A DNA stretch of 64,000 nucleotides from NCBI GenBank assembly GCA_026390115.1, contig JAPLGO010000016.1, positions 1 to 64,000 of the forward strand, read 5' to 3'. The number at the start of each line of letters is the position of its first letter. Position 1 is the first letter of the stretch. The position numbers and the translations under genes are program-made. Below, piece by piece: positions 1-8,940 of the stretch. This DNA comes from Campylobacterales bacterium (GTDB taxonomy: Bacteria; Campylobacterota; Campylobacteria; Campylobacterales; Sulfurimonadaceae). The notes beneath the pieces are model-generated. The model had not been told where the DNA came from. It saw nothing but the letters and a program-made list of their open reading frames with translations, and did not search any database.

Positions 1-124
1 GTTATAATGTCCATAAATAATTAATTATATACAGACAAAAAGGAGCCTACATTATTTGTATAGTTACTAATCATGTAGGCTCCTTTTTGTCTGTATATAA
101 TTAATTATTTATGGACATTATAAC
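1..124. repeat. Perfect 52-bp inverted repeat with 20-nt loop
   Basis: Bases 1-52 are the exact reverse complement of bases 73-124, with a 20-nt spacer (53-72). The arms begin GTTATAATGTCC and reach AGGAGCCTACAT at the loop, so the inner part reads as a terminator-like stem with an A/T tract. The arm starts at the first base of the window, so the palindrome may extend further left. It lies just downstream of the integrase gene. It could be a bidirectional terminator or a MITE-like element. Confidence 0.9.
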
Positions 125-133
125 ATAAAATAT

Positions 134-1402
134 CTACTGACTCATCATTTCTATTATTACCTTAATTTGCTCATCTGTTGCATTGGGATACAATTTCTTC
201 AGGATAATATACTCATCATCAATCACATCGACATCAATAATATCATTAGAAGCATCAATAACAGCTGTAAAAGTATTTTGAGCTTCTGCTGCAAGTTCAC
301 TACCACTACCAAGATAACTACCTTCCGTAGTAGATAAATTTTTATGAGATAACATCTTACTTACACTGTAAATATTCGCACCATTTCGTAATGCTGTAAC
401 AGCCACCATAGAACGCAAATCATGCATAACCATTTTATGTACGCCAATAGATATCATTGCTTTTTTAAAGTGATACATTATGCTTTCATGTTTAAATCCA
501 AATATTAATCCCTTCGTTGTTTTTTGAGATTTAATCGCATTTATAAGCAGTGGAGTTAATTGATATTTTACTTCCGTGTGTGCTTTAGTGTTTTCAGCAG
601 GCAATGTAAAAAATCCTTCTACATAATTTATATGCCGATGCTCCATCAGTAGAGTTTCTCCAATCCTTCTTCCTGATAGCAAAAAAGCGAAAACGCCTCT
701 TGCAACTGAATGCGGATATTCTAACAGAGTTTTAGCAATCAACTTAGCTTCATTATCTGTTCCACTAAATTTATCTTTTGCTATAACTTTTGGTAATACT
801 ATCTTCTTCCAGTTTAATTGGACATCATTTATATCTAAAACATTTTTAATCACTATCTTTAAGAGAGTTATTGTTTTTGGTTTCATTCCCTTGTTAATAA
901 GTTTGTTAATCAGGTTCTGTATGTCATCTACTGTAAAATCATCTACCACTGTATTGTCAAGCTTAGAACCCTCGATAAACGAATTATACGATCCATTGTA
1001 TGCACGAACAGTATTTTTAGCAGTAGTTATCTTTTTATTATTTATCCAAGCATTGTAGAGTGATTTGAATTTTCTATCTTTAGTATCTATCTTTTCAAAT
1101 ACTACTTTTTCAATTTTTAATGAGCCTTTAGATCTAAGAATCTCTTTCATCTCCTCTTTCTTTCCAAGTAGAGACGAAACAGCTTTAGAGATTGATGTAC
1201 CCATAACAATAGAGTAGGTACTTTTACCTCTACATCTTTTATTGTTATGCATAGCTTCAACTGCTACCTCTATCTTATAAGCTCTATTTGGTGGTTTGGT
1301 TTCGTTATCTTTCGTATATCTGATTTCATCTTTTGTAAGTAAAATATACATCCCACTTGCTGTGCCGTTGTTAAGATTGATTTTTACGGGTTTAAGTACC
1401 AT
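134..1402 (-). CDS. Tyrosine recombinase / phage-type integrase
   Basis: Site-specific recombinase that would catalyse integration or excision of a mobile element. Counting from the ATG at 1402 (422 aa), the catalytic set is visible: Arg about 246 in SGRRIGE, HxxR as HDLR about 327-330, His about 353 in LSHKN, and the nucleophilic Tyr about 363 in EGSYLG. An N-terminal arm-type domain and a SAM-like core-binding region precede it. A longer frame starts at a TTG at 1423, but the ATG at 1402 has AAAGG about 10 nt upstream and is preferred. The gene reads toward the perfect palindrome at 1-124. No tRNA target or att site can be seen in the window, so the element it belongs to lies to the left or has been lost. 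Confidence 0.9.
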   Translation of the reverse strand: MVLKPVKINLNNGTASGMYILLTKDEIRYTKDNETKPPNRAYKIEVAVEAMHNNKRCRGKSTYSIVMGTSISKAVSSLLGKKEEMKEILRSKGSLKIEKVVFEKIDTKDRKFKSLYNAWINNKKITTAKNTVRAYNGSYNSFIEGSKLDNTVVDDFTVDDIQNLINKLINKGMKPKTITLLKIVIKNVLDINDVQLNWKKIVLPKVIAKDKFSGTDNEAKLIAKTLLEYPHSVARGVFAFLLSGRRIGETLLMEHRHINYVEGFFTLPAENTKAHTEVKYQLTPLLINAIKSQKTTKGLIFGFKHESIMYHFKKAMISIGVHKMVMHDLRSMVAVTALRNGANIYSVSKMLSHKNLSTTEGSYLGSGSELAAEAQNTFTAVIDASNDIIDVDVIDDEYIILKKLYPNATDEQIKVIIEMMSQ

Positions 1403-1605
1403 GATTACTGCCTTTAGCCACAATCCCTACTTTAGAAAAAAATAACTCTATTTAGTAGGGATAACTGTATTAATTAGTAGATAATTATATCAACTTGTAG
1501 TTAAGTTGTTTCTTATAGAAGCACTAAACTAGGGGTTTTGTAGTAGCTTATAGTAAGTTGTAGTTATACTTTAGATATAACTTTACATAGTTACAAAAGA
1601 GTAAC

Positions 1606-1839
1606 TTAGTAAGCTTTTTCAAGAAGTTTTATTCCCGAAGAGTTCACCTCTTCAATATTTTTCATAGGTTTGTTGGCGTATGAAACCTCGTTCACGCTTG
1701 TGTCAAAAACCTTTTTATCTACACTCTCTACTTCATTAAAAAGCGTAGTCGCTATGAAAAAAAGCACCATAATAACTACTACGCTTACATACAAAAGTAT
1801 ATAGTTCTTAATGTGACCTGATTCGAAAGGATTTTCCAT
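1606..1839 (-). CDS. Small single-span membrane protein, function unknown
   Basis: A 77-residue protein with a short polar N-terminus, one strong hydrophobic segment at about residues 13-33 (ILLYVSVVVIMVLFFIATTL) and a polar tail that should face the periplasm. It has no recognised catalytic motif. It is transcribed divergently from tpx, with about 110 bp between the starts, so the two may share a control region. A short stem (AGTTAC/GTAACT) lies just past its stop. Small proteins of this shape often serve as accessory subunits of membrane complexes, but nothing here shows a partner. Confidence 0.6.
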   Translation of the reverse strand: MENPFESGHIKNYILLYVSVVVIMVLFFIATTLFNEVESVDKKVFDTSVNEVSYANKPMKNIEEVNSSGIKLLEKAY

Positions 1840-1947
1840 TTGAGCTCTTTGTATTTTTAAAAGATTATATAGGAAGATAACAGTAAATAAGATAAATTAC
1901 ACTCTTTTTATGCTAACATAAGCACAAAATTTTTTAAGGAAACTTTT

Positions 1948-2457
1948 ATACAAACAACGATGTTTAAGGGAACAGCTGTAAATTTGGCAGGCAATGCCGT
2001 TAATGTAGGAGACAAAGCTCCAGTTGTGTCCGCTATCGGAATTGACCTAAATGATGTAGAGATTGGCGGGGCTAAAGATAAAATACAGTTAATTGTAACG
2101 GTTCCTTCATTAGAGACCAAAACATGTGCTGCCGAAACAAGAAGATTTAATGAAGATGTAAATAACCTTGATATTTGTGAGACAACCGTAATTTCCATGG
2201 ATTTACCTTTTGCATCGGAAAGATTTTGTACCACAGAGGGTATAGAAAACTTAACTGTCGCTTCAGATTACATTGATAAGGCCGTAAGCAGAGCCTATGG
2301 CGTACTTATGAATGATAATAAATTAAAAGGGTTAAGTGCAAGAGCTGTTTTTGTTATTGACAGAAGCGGACATGTGGTTTATAAAGAGATAGTTTCTGAG
2401 GTAACGGATGAGCCAAATTACACGGCAGCTCTCGATGCTATAAAAGAGGCTAGATAA
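1948..2457 (+). CDS. tpx: Thiol peroxidase (Tpx, 2-Cys peroxiredoxin)
   Basis: Periplasmic or cytosolic thiol peroxidase that reduces peroxides with electrons from thioredoxin. The peroxidatic Cys sits in PSLETKTCAAETRRFNE and the resolving Cys in ERFCTTEGI, about 34 residues apart as in known Tpx. The C-terminus has the usual KGLSARAVFVID stretch. The first ATG is at 1960, but AAGGA (1936-1940) is 19 nt from it. Counting from an in-frame ATA at 1948, the N-terminus reads (M)QTTMFKGTAV, which matches the family, with 7 nt spacing from AAGGA. The start at 1948 is therefore proposed; the conservative start is 1960. Total length is about 166-170 aa, normal for Tpx. Confidence 0.9.
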   Translation: MQTTMFKGTAVNLAGNAVNVGDKAPVVSAIGIDLNDVEIGGAKDKIQLIVTVPSLETKTCAAETRRFNEDVNNLDICETTVISMDLPFASERFCTTEGIENLTVASDYIDKAVSRAYGVLMNDNKLKGLSARAVFVIDRSGHVVYKEIVSEVTDEPNYTAALDAIKEAR

Positions 2458-2460
2458 TTT

Positions 2461-4317
2461 TTACGACTTCTTCACGATTGGAATCGTAATAATAAACTCT
2501 GCACCTTTAAGAGTATGTCCCATATATTCATACTCTGCATTGTTTACTGATATTGTGCCATTAAACTGCCCTGTTATAATTCCATAAGTAATATACATGC
2601 CTAAGCCGGTTCCTTTGGATTTGTGCTTTGTGGTGTAGTATGGCTCAAAAATTTTCAATATACTCTCTTCATTAATTCCGCCACCAGAGTCTTTTAGTGT
2701 TATTATTGCGCCGTTGGCATCACACTTGGCATCAACAAAAAAGTATCTATAGGGTACTTCTTTTTCTATAATTGCTTGTATTGCATTATTGTAAATATTT
2801 AGCAGAGCTTGAATGAAGAGACTCTCATTTTGAGCAAGTGTGCAATCATCGACCCTTACAACAATATCAATATGGCTATTATTGAATGTATCTTTGGTCA
2901 GTTTATTTAGTTTTTGAATTGCATCTCCTAGATTAAAGGGTGTCAAGCCATCAACATTTGAGTTGAAGTAGTTTTTAAAATCTTCGATTGTCTGAGACAG
3001 ATATTGGGATTGTCGATTAATTTCACCTGTGATTTCAAACAAATCTTCATTTGTCATCTTATTTCCCAGCAATATGGAAGTTTCAATTTTAACAGTGTTA
3101 AGAGAGATGATATTTAAAGGTTGTCTCCACTGATGAGCAATGTTGCTTAGCATTTCTCCTATTGCCGCCATTCTTGATTGCAACAAAATAAGTTTGTTTT
3201 GTTTCTCTATTTCCTCTTTTTGATTGGCTATCTCTTTTTTGAGATCACCTTGTGTATGAAGCCAATGTTTTTGAAAACTAATGAAGAGCATGCCAAAAGT
3301 AAGAATTATCAAAAAAATAATAACCCAAAAAGCAATATGAAAAATTTCATCATAACTAAGTTTGAATATAAGCTCTTTAGGATGATTATACTCATAAATA
3401 AAACTACCTAAATCAACATCCGATGAAGCAAGCCCCAATACTTTGTAAACTTTCATTATATCGTTCAGTCGGTCTATATCTAAATAACCAATAGTTCCTT
3501 TTTTACTATACGCTAATCGTTTGAGAATTTCACCCTCTTTGATGAACTGTATCAGAGTTTTATCTTGCGTATTATAGTGCTTATAAATAATTTCGGCCGT
3601 ATTAGAAATATTTTCAAAAGCGTATTCCCAGCCTTTAATAGATGCTTCATAAAAATCTTTTGTCAATTTAGGATTCTTTTTTATAAAATCTGAAGAGGTG
3701 AAAAGAATATCACTATAGAACTGAAATCCATAATCTTTTGGGTGAAAAATCTTATATCCTATCCCCTTCTCTTCCATCACTATTGGCTCATTGGAGATAT
3801 AGCTTGCTACCGCGTCAACCTTCCCTTTAATAAGGTCATCTAAATTAAAACTGTGTGGAATTATTTCTATATCTTTTTGAGTTATGCCACTTGAAGAGAG
3901 CATAGCCATAATGGATGCTGTACCCTTCGCATCATCTGTAAGCATAATCCGTTTGTTTTTTAAATCACTAAGTGAGCTTATATTGCTGTCATCATTGACT
4001 ATCAGCATTAACGGGTCTTTCTGCAGAATAGCTCCCAATGCAACAACATCTTTGCCGTTTATCTTATCTATCAACAAAGAGGAACGACCAACTGCAAAGT
4101 CGGCTTCACCTTTTTCAATGACTGTAGATAAATCTATCTGATTATTAAACTCTTTAATCTCAACATCAATTCCAACCTCTTTATAGTATCCCATCTCTTG
4201 TGCAACATAATATCCAGCGAACTGAAATTGATTGAGCCAGTCGAGTTGCAACACAACTTTTTGAACTGCAAACAGAGATGTTGATAATAAAAACAGTATT
4301 AAAATAAATTTTTTCAT
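2461..4317 (-). CDS. Sensor histidine kinase with NMT1/THI5-like periplasmic sensor
   Basis: 618-aa hybrid of a substrate-binding protein and a kinase. A signal peptide (about 1-18) precedes an NMT1/THI5-like ligand-binding domain (about 20-240, starting with KVVLQLDWLNQFQFAGYY). A membrane span lies at about 326-348, followed by a coiled coil, a HisKA phospho-acceptor (His395 in IAHQWRQPL) and a HATPase with an N box (NNAIQAI), DSGGGI and GTGLGMY. The sensor probably binds a thiamine-pyrimidine-like or other small nutrient in the periplasm and signals to an unlinked response regulator, since none is adjacent. It starts 1 nt after the DUF1003 gene, so the two are probably co-transcribed. Confidence 0.88.
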   Translation of the reverse strand: MKKFILILFLLSTSLFAVQKVVLQLDWLNQFQFAGYYVAQEMGYYKEVGIDVEIKEFNNQIDLSTVIEKGEADFAVGRSSLLIDKINGKDVVALGAILQKDPLMLIVNDDSNISSLSDLKNKRIMLTDDAKGTASIMAMLSSSGITQKDIEIIPHSFNLDDLIKGKVDAVASYISNEPIVMEEKGIGYKIFHPKDYGFQFYSDILFTSSDFIKKNPKLTKDFYEASIKGWEYAFENISNTAEIIYKHYNTQDKTLIQFIKEGEILKRLAYSKKGTIGYLDIDRLNDIMKVYKVLGLASSDVDLGSFIYEYNHPKELIFKLSYDEIFHIAFWVIIFLIILTFGMLFISFQKHWLHTQGDLKKEIANQKEEIEKQNKLILLQSRMAAIGEMLSNIAHQWRQPLNIISLNTVKIETSILLGNKMTNEDLFEITGEINRQSQYLSQTIEDFKNYFNSNVDGLTPFNLGDAIQKLNKLTKDTFNNSHIDIVVRVDDCTLAQNESLFIQALLNIYNNAIQAIIEKEVPYRYFFVDAKCDANGAIITLKDSGGGINEESILKIFEPYYTTKHKSKGTGLGMYITYGIITGQFNGTISVNNAEYEYMGHTLKGAEFIITIPIVKKS

Positions 4318-4318
4318 A

Positions 4319-5044
4319 TTATTGTTCTACCATGTTCGCTCTGTTTTTTTGCATGTTGCTCATCTCTGAAAGTTGTTCAATCTGAATCTCTTGTATCTGC
4401 ATAAGTCTCTCCCACTGCTTAGACAAAAGGTGATCCAGTTTTTCATGAATTTGTCTAATCTCTAACTCTGCTTTAAGATTTACTTTATAATCATGCTCAG
4501 ATCTGATTCTATCCTTTGCTTCTTGGCGATTTTGACTCATCATAATTATAGGTGCCTGAATGGCAGCTATACAGGAGAGTATTAAATTTAAAAAGATAAA
4601 TGGATAGGGGTCAAAGGGCGGATGAAGCAATAAAATAAATGTGTTTATTGCTATCCAGATAAACAAAAACAGAGCAAAAATGATAAGAAAAGACCAGCTT
4701 CCTCCAAACGATGCAATTTTATCTGCCAGTCTTTCGCCGAATGTCCACTCTTGGTTAAATTCACTCTCCAAATTTTCTGAAATAAGTTCATGTTTTTCTA
4801 AGCTTTCCAATACTTCTTTATCGAGGCTTGAAAGTTCTCCTTTTTCGGATTCTAGGATGGAATGAACATATTTGTTGCGGTAGACAGATAAGTCTGGGTG
4901 GCAGATATAACTCTCGTCCGACCACCCAGGATAATCATGTTTGATAAGTTCATACAAAGGTTCTCGCAACAGGTGAGCAGAAACAACATCGGATATACCG
5001 AACGTTTTTTTGCAAACACCGCACTCATGTCTGTTTTTTTTCAT
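4319..5044 (-). CDS. DUF1003 family membrane protein
   Basis: 241-aa cytoplasmic-membrane protein. The N-terminal part has a CxxC pair (HECGVCKKTFG), which may bind zinc. Two membrane spans lie at about 115-160, around the family-typical FDPYPFIFLNLILSCIAA and MMSQNRQ. The C-terminal coiled region follows (DYKVNLKAELEIRQIHEKLDHL). This pattern defines DUF1003, whose function is not known. It sits directly upstream of the NMT1-type kinase and likely shares its transcript. The start ATG at 5044 is followed by Lys-Lys-Asn. Confidence 0.85.
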   Translation of the reverse strand: MKKNRHECGVCKKTFGISDVVSAHLLREPLYELIKHDYPGWSDESYICHPDLSVYRNKYVHSILESEKGELSSLDKEVLESLEKHELISENLESEFNQEWTFGERLADKIASFGGSWSFLIIFALFLFIWIAINTFILLLHPPFDPYPFIFLNLILSCIAAIQAPIIMMSQNRQEAKDRIRSEHDYKVNLKAELEIRQIHEKLDHLLSKQWERLMQIQEIQIEQLSEMSNMQKNRANMVEQ

Positions 5045-5139
5045 ATATAAACTCCAACTTTTATAATTGTTTATGCGAGAAAAATAACGGCCTCCTATGA
5101 ACTTTTAGAAGAACAGCAGTAAGTATACTACCAATGAAT

Positions 5140-5172
5140 ATTTCACATGCAAAGTTGTTTGACATGTGAAAT
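5140..5172 (+). terminator. Hairpin: inverted ATTTCACATG / CATGTGAAAT pair
   Basis: Perfect 10-bp arms (5140-5149 and 5163-5172) around a 13-nt loop, followed on the plus strand by GCTTTTTATTT. It lies between the 3' end of the GGDEF gene and the DUF1003 gene. The arms resemble the dispersed GGCATGTGGAA word found elsewhere in the window. It may stop transcription in either direction. Confidence 0.6.
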
Positions 5173-5181
5173 GCTTTTTAT

Positions 5182-7029
5182 TTATCGTACATGCTCGTCT
5201 TCGGACATCTCTTGCGCATAGACAACTATCTTATTTCTGCCCGTTGTTTTGGCCTTGTAGAGAGCCGTATCTGCAAACTTGATGCATTTCCATATAGAGT
5301 CCCCATCCACAGGGAATTTAGATATACCGATACTCATAGTTTTTTGCATTTTTTCTCCGCTGCCTACATCAAAAACAAGAGATGCAAAGCTAGAGTGAAT
5401 TTTTTGGGCAACTTCCATGGCCCCTTCATTTGTCGCATTGTGAAGCATCACAACAAATTCTTCCCCTCCATATCGAATAGCAAGATCTGAATTGCGGATA
5501 TTATCTTTGAGAACATTTCCAATTGCAATGATTACTTTATCCCCCACATCATGCCCATAGGTGTCATTAACTTTTTTAAAGAAGTCAACATCAAGCATCA
5601 TGACACTGTAGGTCTCATTTCCTCTTTGTGCCTGATTCATAATTTTGTCTATAAACTCTTCCAAAAATCTTCTGTTGTAAAGTCCCGTCATTCCGTCTCG
5701 AAGAGAAGTGTCGCGAAGCTTATCCATAAGTATTTTGCTCTCAATTACAGGTTTTGCCGCTTCGAGATAGTTTTTAATACTGAGAGAATGCGAGTTAATT
5801 CTGCTTAACTCCTCTTCATTTCTTGCAGTCATAGAGATAATAAGAGAGTTATCAGCATTTATTGTAAATGGAATACAGGTATATTTCAGTTTGTCAGCAT
5901 TGCATGTTTGACATAGATTTATAAACTCCGTAGATATAACATCTGTTTTTGTTCTATGTGCTCTGCACTCTAGGGCACTTTTGTCAATTGAATGAAAACA
6001 GATGCTGTGACCTTCACTGATATATACCAATTTTCTTTCATTGATGAGGTTGTTGACTTCATAAAAGGCAAAATGAGTAATTTCAAATTTTGTTTTTAAG
6101 ATATCTGTTATTCTTACATAAACCATATCTTTTGAAGAGTCCAGCTCTATAGTTTTTTTGAATTTATAAATGTCTGAAAGCTCACCAATGATGGTTTTAG
6201 CTTCATGGAGAGGGTCAGTTGAGGAGACGCATCCATCGGGAATAAATGTAGCCAGATTATATTTTATATCACCAAAAGTCTCCTGCATTTTTCCAAAGAG
6301 TGTATTCATCTGGCTGATTATAAGTTTAGCATCACCGCCGACAGTAGTAGAAAATTTATGGGTAAAATCACCGCTGTGAGCTTTTTTTATTCCCATTCGC
6401 AGATTAGTAAATAGTTTTGTATAGGGGGTTATGTAGTGATTTAACAAGAAAAGAACCACAATAATAAAACCTAGATTGATACCCAAGATTTTCAGAATTG
6501 TAATTAACCCGCTATTTCTAACGGCGCTTACATCAAATTCCATGCTAATAGCACCAAGAGTCTCCTCTCTTTGTACATTATGGCAACTTAGACAGTTAGG
6601 ATTGCCGCCGTTTGATTCTGCTTTATAGGGAATAGTGATTCTTAAAAGAATCTGTTCTGCGTTCTCTTGTACCTCTTTTACTGTCTCTCCGCTACTTAAA
6701 ACTTTTGCATCAATGGCATCTCTGGCAGACTCACTATGCAATCCTTCTCCAAACTGTTTTGTAACATTCTCTGAACGCACAACCCATAATGCTTTGACGC
6801 CGTCATTTACAGAGACTTTATTCATAAAGTACTCTCTTTTCTCCATAATGCCATTGACCATGTGGGCAGTAAGACCATCTTTTACAATGGTAGCAGTCAT
6901 TTTAGCTTTATCTATAGCGCTGTTAATACTGTATTCTCTGAAATTTAGAGATATGTTTACGATAGTTGCCATCGTTATACCTAAAAGCATAACAGCAACT
7001 ATAATGAGAAGCTTTGACTTAGTATTCAT
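5182..7029 (-). CDS. Diguanylate cyclase with periplasmic c-type haem motif
   Basis: 615-aa membrane signalling protein that would make cyclic-di-GMP. The order is: N-terminal span (about 7-27); a periplasmic region with a CxxCH haem-attachment motif (CLSCH, 146-150) typical of DUF3365/Tll0287-like sensors; a second span (about 178-200); a HAMP-like linker; a middle region with several Cys including CQTC; and a GGDEF domain with active-site GGEEF (about 521-525). An RxxD inhibitory site sits five residues before it (RNSD). The intact GGEEF and I-site suggest an active, product-inhibited enzyme. The haem motif suggests redox or gas sensing. It is a single gene bounded by a hairpin at its 3' side. 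Confidence 0.9.
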   Translation of the reverse strand: MNTKSKLLIIVAVMLLGITMATIVNISLNFREYSINSAIDKAKMTATIVKDGLTAHMVNGIMEKREYFMNKVSVNDGVKALWVVRSENVTKQFGEGLHSESARDAIDAKVLSSGETVKEVQENAEQILLRITIPYKAESNGGNPNCLSCHNVQREETLGAISMEFDVSAVRNSGLITILKILGINLGFIIVVLFLLNHYITPYTKLFTNLRMGIKKAHSGDFTHKFSTTVGGDAKLIISQMNTLFGKMQETFGDIKYNLATFIPDGCVSSTDPLHEAKTIIGELSDIYKFKKTIELDSSKDMVYVRITDILKTKFEITHFAFYEVNNLINERKLVYISEGHSICFHSIDKSALECRAHRTKTDVISTEFINLCQTCNADKLKYTCIPFTINADNSLIISMTARNEEELSRINSHSLSIKNYLEAAKPVIESKILMDKLRDTSLRDGMTGLYNRRFLEEFIDKIMNQAQRGNETYSVMMLDVDFFKKVNDTYGHDVGDKVIIAIGNVLKDNIRNSDLAIRYGGEEFVVMLHNATNEGAMEVAQKIHSSFASLVFDVGSGEKMQKTMSIGISKFPVDGDSIWKCIKFADTALYKAKTTGRNKIVVYAQEMSEDEHVR

Positions 7030-7102
7030 TTAAACCCACTTTTAAATTTTAATTAACGATAATATCTAATAATAAATAAATATAAAGTGAAATTAGAAAA
7101 GA

Positions 7103-8917
7103 TTATTCTACTGTAACACTTTTTGCTAAATTTCGCGGCATGTCAACATCGTTGCCGAGTCTAATAGAAATTTCAAGTGAAAGAAGCTGAACAACAACCA
7201 TCATTTCAAAAAATTCTAACATATAATCTCGGCATGCAGAGATTTGAATAAAGTCATCTGCTTTATCAAATTCAATTGCACTGATAACGCATATCGTAGA
7301 ATCTCTAGCACTCAGTTCTTCTACATTGCTTTTTGCCTTTTCATAGAGTAAATATTGCGGAAGCAGGGCAATAGTGAAAAGTTCAGGGTCGGCGAGTGCG
7401 ATAGGTCCGTGCTTCATCTCGCCGCTAGGGTACCCCTCTGCATGGAGGTAGGAAATCTCTTTAAGTTTTAACGCACCCTCCAGGGCAAGCGGATAGAATA
7501 TATCTCTTCCGATAAAGAAAAAGCCATGCCCGTGAAGGTATCTTTTAGAGAGCCGTTTAATTTTCTCATGCATGGAGTCCGTTACTTTTACAGAAGAGGG
7601 TATTTCTCGAAGAAGTGCAATCTGTCTTGCAATTTCACCGCTTGCAAGTGAATTTTTTAGTTTTGCAACAAAGAGGGTAAGCATCCAAAAAACAGTAACC
7701 TGTGTTGCAAAAGCTTTTGTTGAGGCAACCCCTTTTTCTATTCCGGCTCTTGTTAAGATGCTCGCATCGGCTAGTCGAACCATAGAAGAGTTGTCAACAT
7801 TACAGATTACCAGCGTTTTAAGTCCTGCTTCTTTTGCCATTTTGAGCGTCTCTAGGGTGTCTGCCGTTTCACCGCTTTGGGAGATTACTACAAAAAGAGT
7901 ATCTTTTGTCATGATGGGTTGGCGATACCTGAACTCACTCGCCACTTCAACGGAAGTTTTAATTTTTGCATATCTTTCAAAAAGGTAGGATGCACTCAGA
8001 GCAGAGTGGTACGAAGTTCCGCATGCGCAAAGTTTTATCTCGTTAATGCCATTAAACAGGGATGTGTCTAGCTCATCAAACAGAACCGCGCTCTCGCTGA
8101 GTCTTCCCATGAGAGTATCGGCAATTACGACGCTCTGCTCATAAATCTCCTTTTCCATAAAAAATCTGAAGCCATCTTTTTGGGCGGAGAGTTTATTTGT
8201 GGAGAGTTTAGAAAAATGTGGCTGTTTTTTGCTTCCCTCTTTGTCAACAATCACAATCTCACTAAGATTTACATACCCAAAATCGCCGTCTTCAAAGTAG
8301 TTCACATCACTGCAATGACCGATAAGCGGAGTGTCTGAGGAGGCAAAATATTTTTCGTTTTCGCTGTTTTTTCCAATAATCATCGGAGAACCATGCTTTG
8401 CAAAAAAGATAGAATCCGACTTCGATTTTGTAACTAAAAGAATGGCGTAAGCACCTTTAAGCTCTTTAATGGTTTGGCTGAAAGCTTCAAAGGGAGTTGC
8501 ATGCGTTTTGAGATTTTTTTCAAATTGATGCACTATGACTTCTGTGTCTGTCTGGCTCAAAAATGTCACACCCTCACGCATCAGCTCTTTTTTTAACTCT
8601 GCATAATTTTCTATAATACCGTTGTGCACCACATAGGAACTCTCACCCAGATGCGGATGCGCATTGAGCTCCGTCGGTTTTCCATGCGTCGCCCATCTTG
8701 TATGACCGATGCCTACAGCAAAATTCTGCGTGACAAAATTTTTTGTCTTCTCTTCTAGGTTTACAAGTTTTCCGACAGCTTTGAAGCTCTCGAAATTCTC
8801 ACCCTGAAGCACCGCAATGCCTGCAGAGTCATAACCTCTGTACTCTAACTCTTTAAGACCCTCAAGCAGAATCTCTTTTGTATTTTTATTTCCGATGTAT
8901 CCGACGATTCCGCACAT
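7103..8917 (-). CDS. glmS: Glutamine-fructose-6-phosphate aminotransferase
   Basis: Makes glucosamine-6-phosphate from fructose-6-phosphate and glutamine, the entry step to UDP-GlcNAc for peptidoglycan, lipid A and (here) N-glycans. The sequence begins MCGIVGYIG, so Cys2 becomes the N-terminal nucleophile after Met removal. GHTRWATHG and the NGIIENY segment follow in the glutaminase half. Two SIS sugar-isomerase domains follow (CGTSYHSA, SQSGETADT). The C-terminus is DVDMPRNLAKSVTVE. At 604 aa it has the standard length. No glmS ribozyme is seen upstream. glnD lies just upstream on the same strand with a 23-bp gap, linking nitrogen control and glutamine use. Confidence 0.97.
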   Translation of the reverse strand: MCGIVGYIGNKNTKEILLEGLKELEYRGYDSAGIAVLQGENFESFKAVGKLVNLEEKTKNFVTQNFAVGIGHTRWATHGKPTELNAHPHLGESSYVVHNGIIENYAELKKELMREGVTFLSQTDTEVIVHQFEKNLKTHATPFEAFSQTIKELKGAYAILLVTKSKSDSIFFAKHGSPMIIGKNSENEKYFASSDTPLIGHCSDVNYFEDGDFGYVNLSEIVIVDKEGSKKQPHFSKLSTNKLSAQKDGFRFFMEKEIYEQSVVIADTLMGRLSESAVLFDELDTSLFNGINEIKLCACGTSYHSALSASYLFERYAKIKTSVEVASEFRYRQPIMTKDTLFVVISQSGETADTLETLKMAKEAGLKTLVICNVDNSSMVRLADASILTRAGIEKGVASTKAFATQVTVFWMLTLFVAKLKNSLASGEIARQIALLREIPSSVKVTDSMHEKIKRLSKRYLHGHGFFFIGRDIFYPLALEGALKLKEISYLHAEGYPSGEMKHGPIALADPELFTIALLPQYLLYEKAKSNVEELSARDSTICVISAIEFDKADDFIQISACRDYMLEFFEMMVVVQLLSLEISIRLGNDVDMPRNLAKSVTVE

Positions 8918-8940
8918 GCTTACAGCCTTTTTGAAAAGTG

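Noticed and set aside
7572-7988. Long open frames opposite glmS and similar antisense frames (carB, glnD, clpX, capsid)
   Set aside because: They mirror well-conserved genes, have no ribosome-binding sites and show no protein-like motifs.
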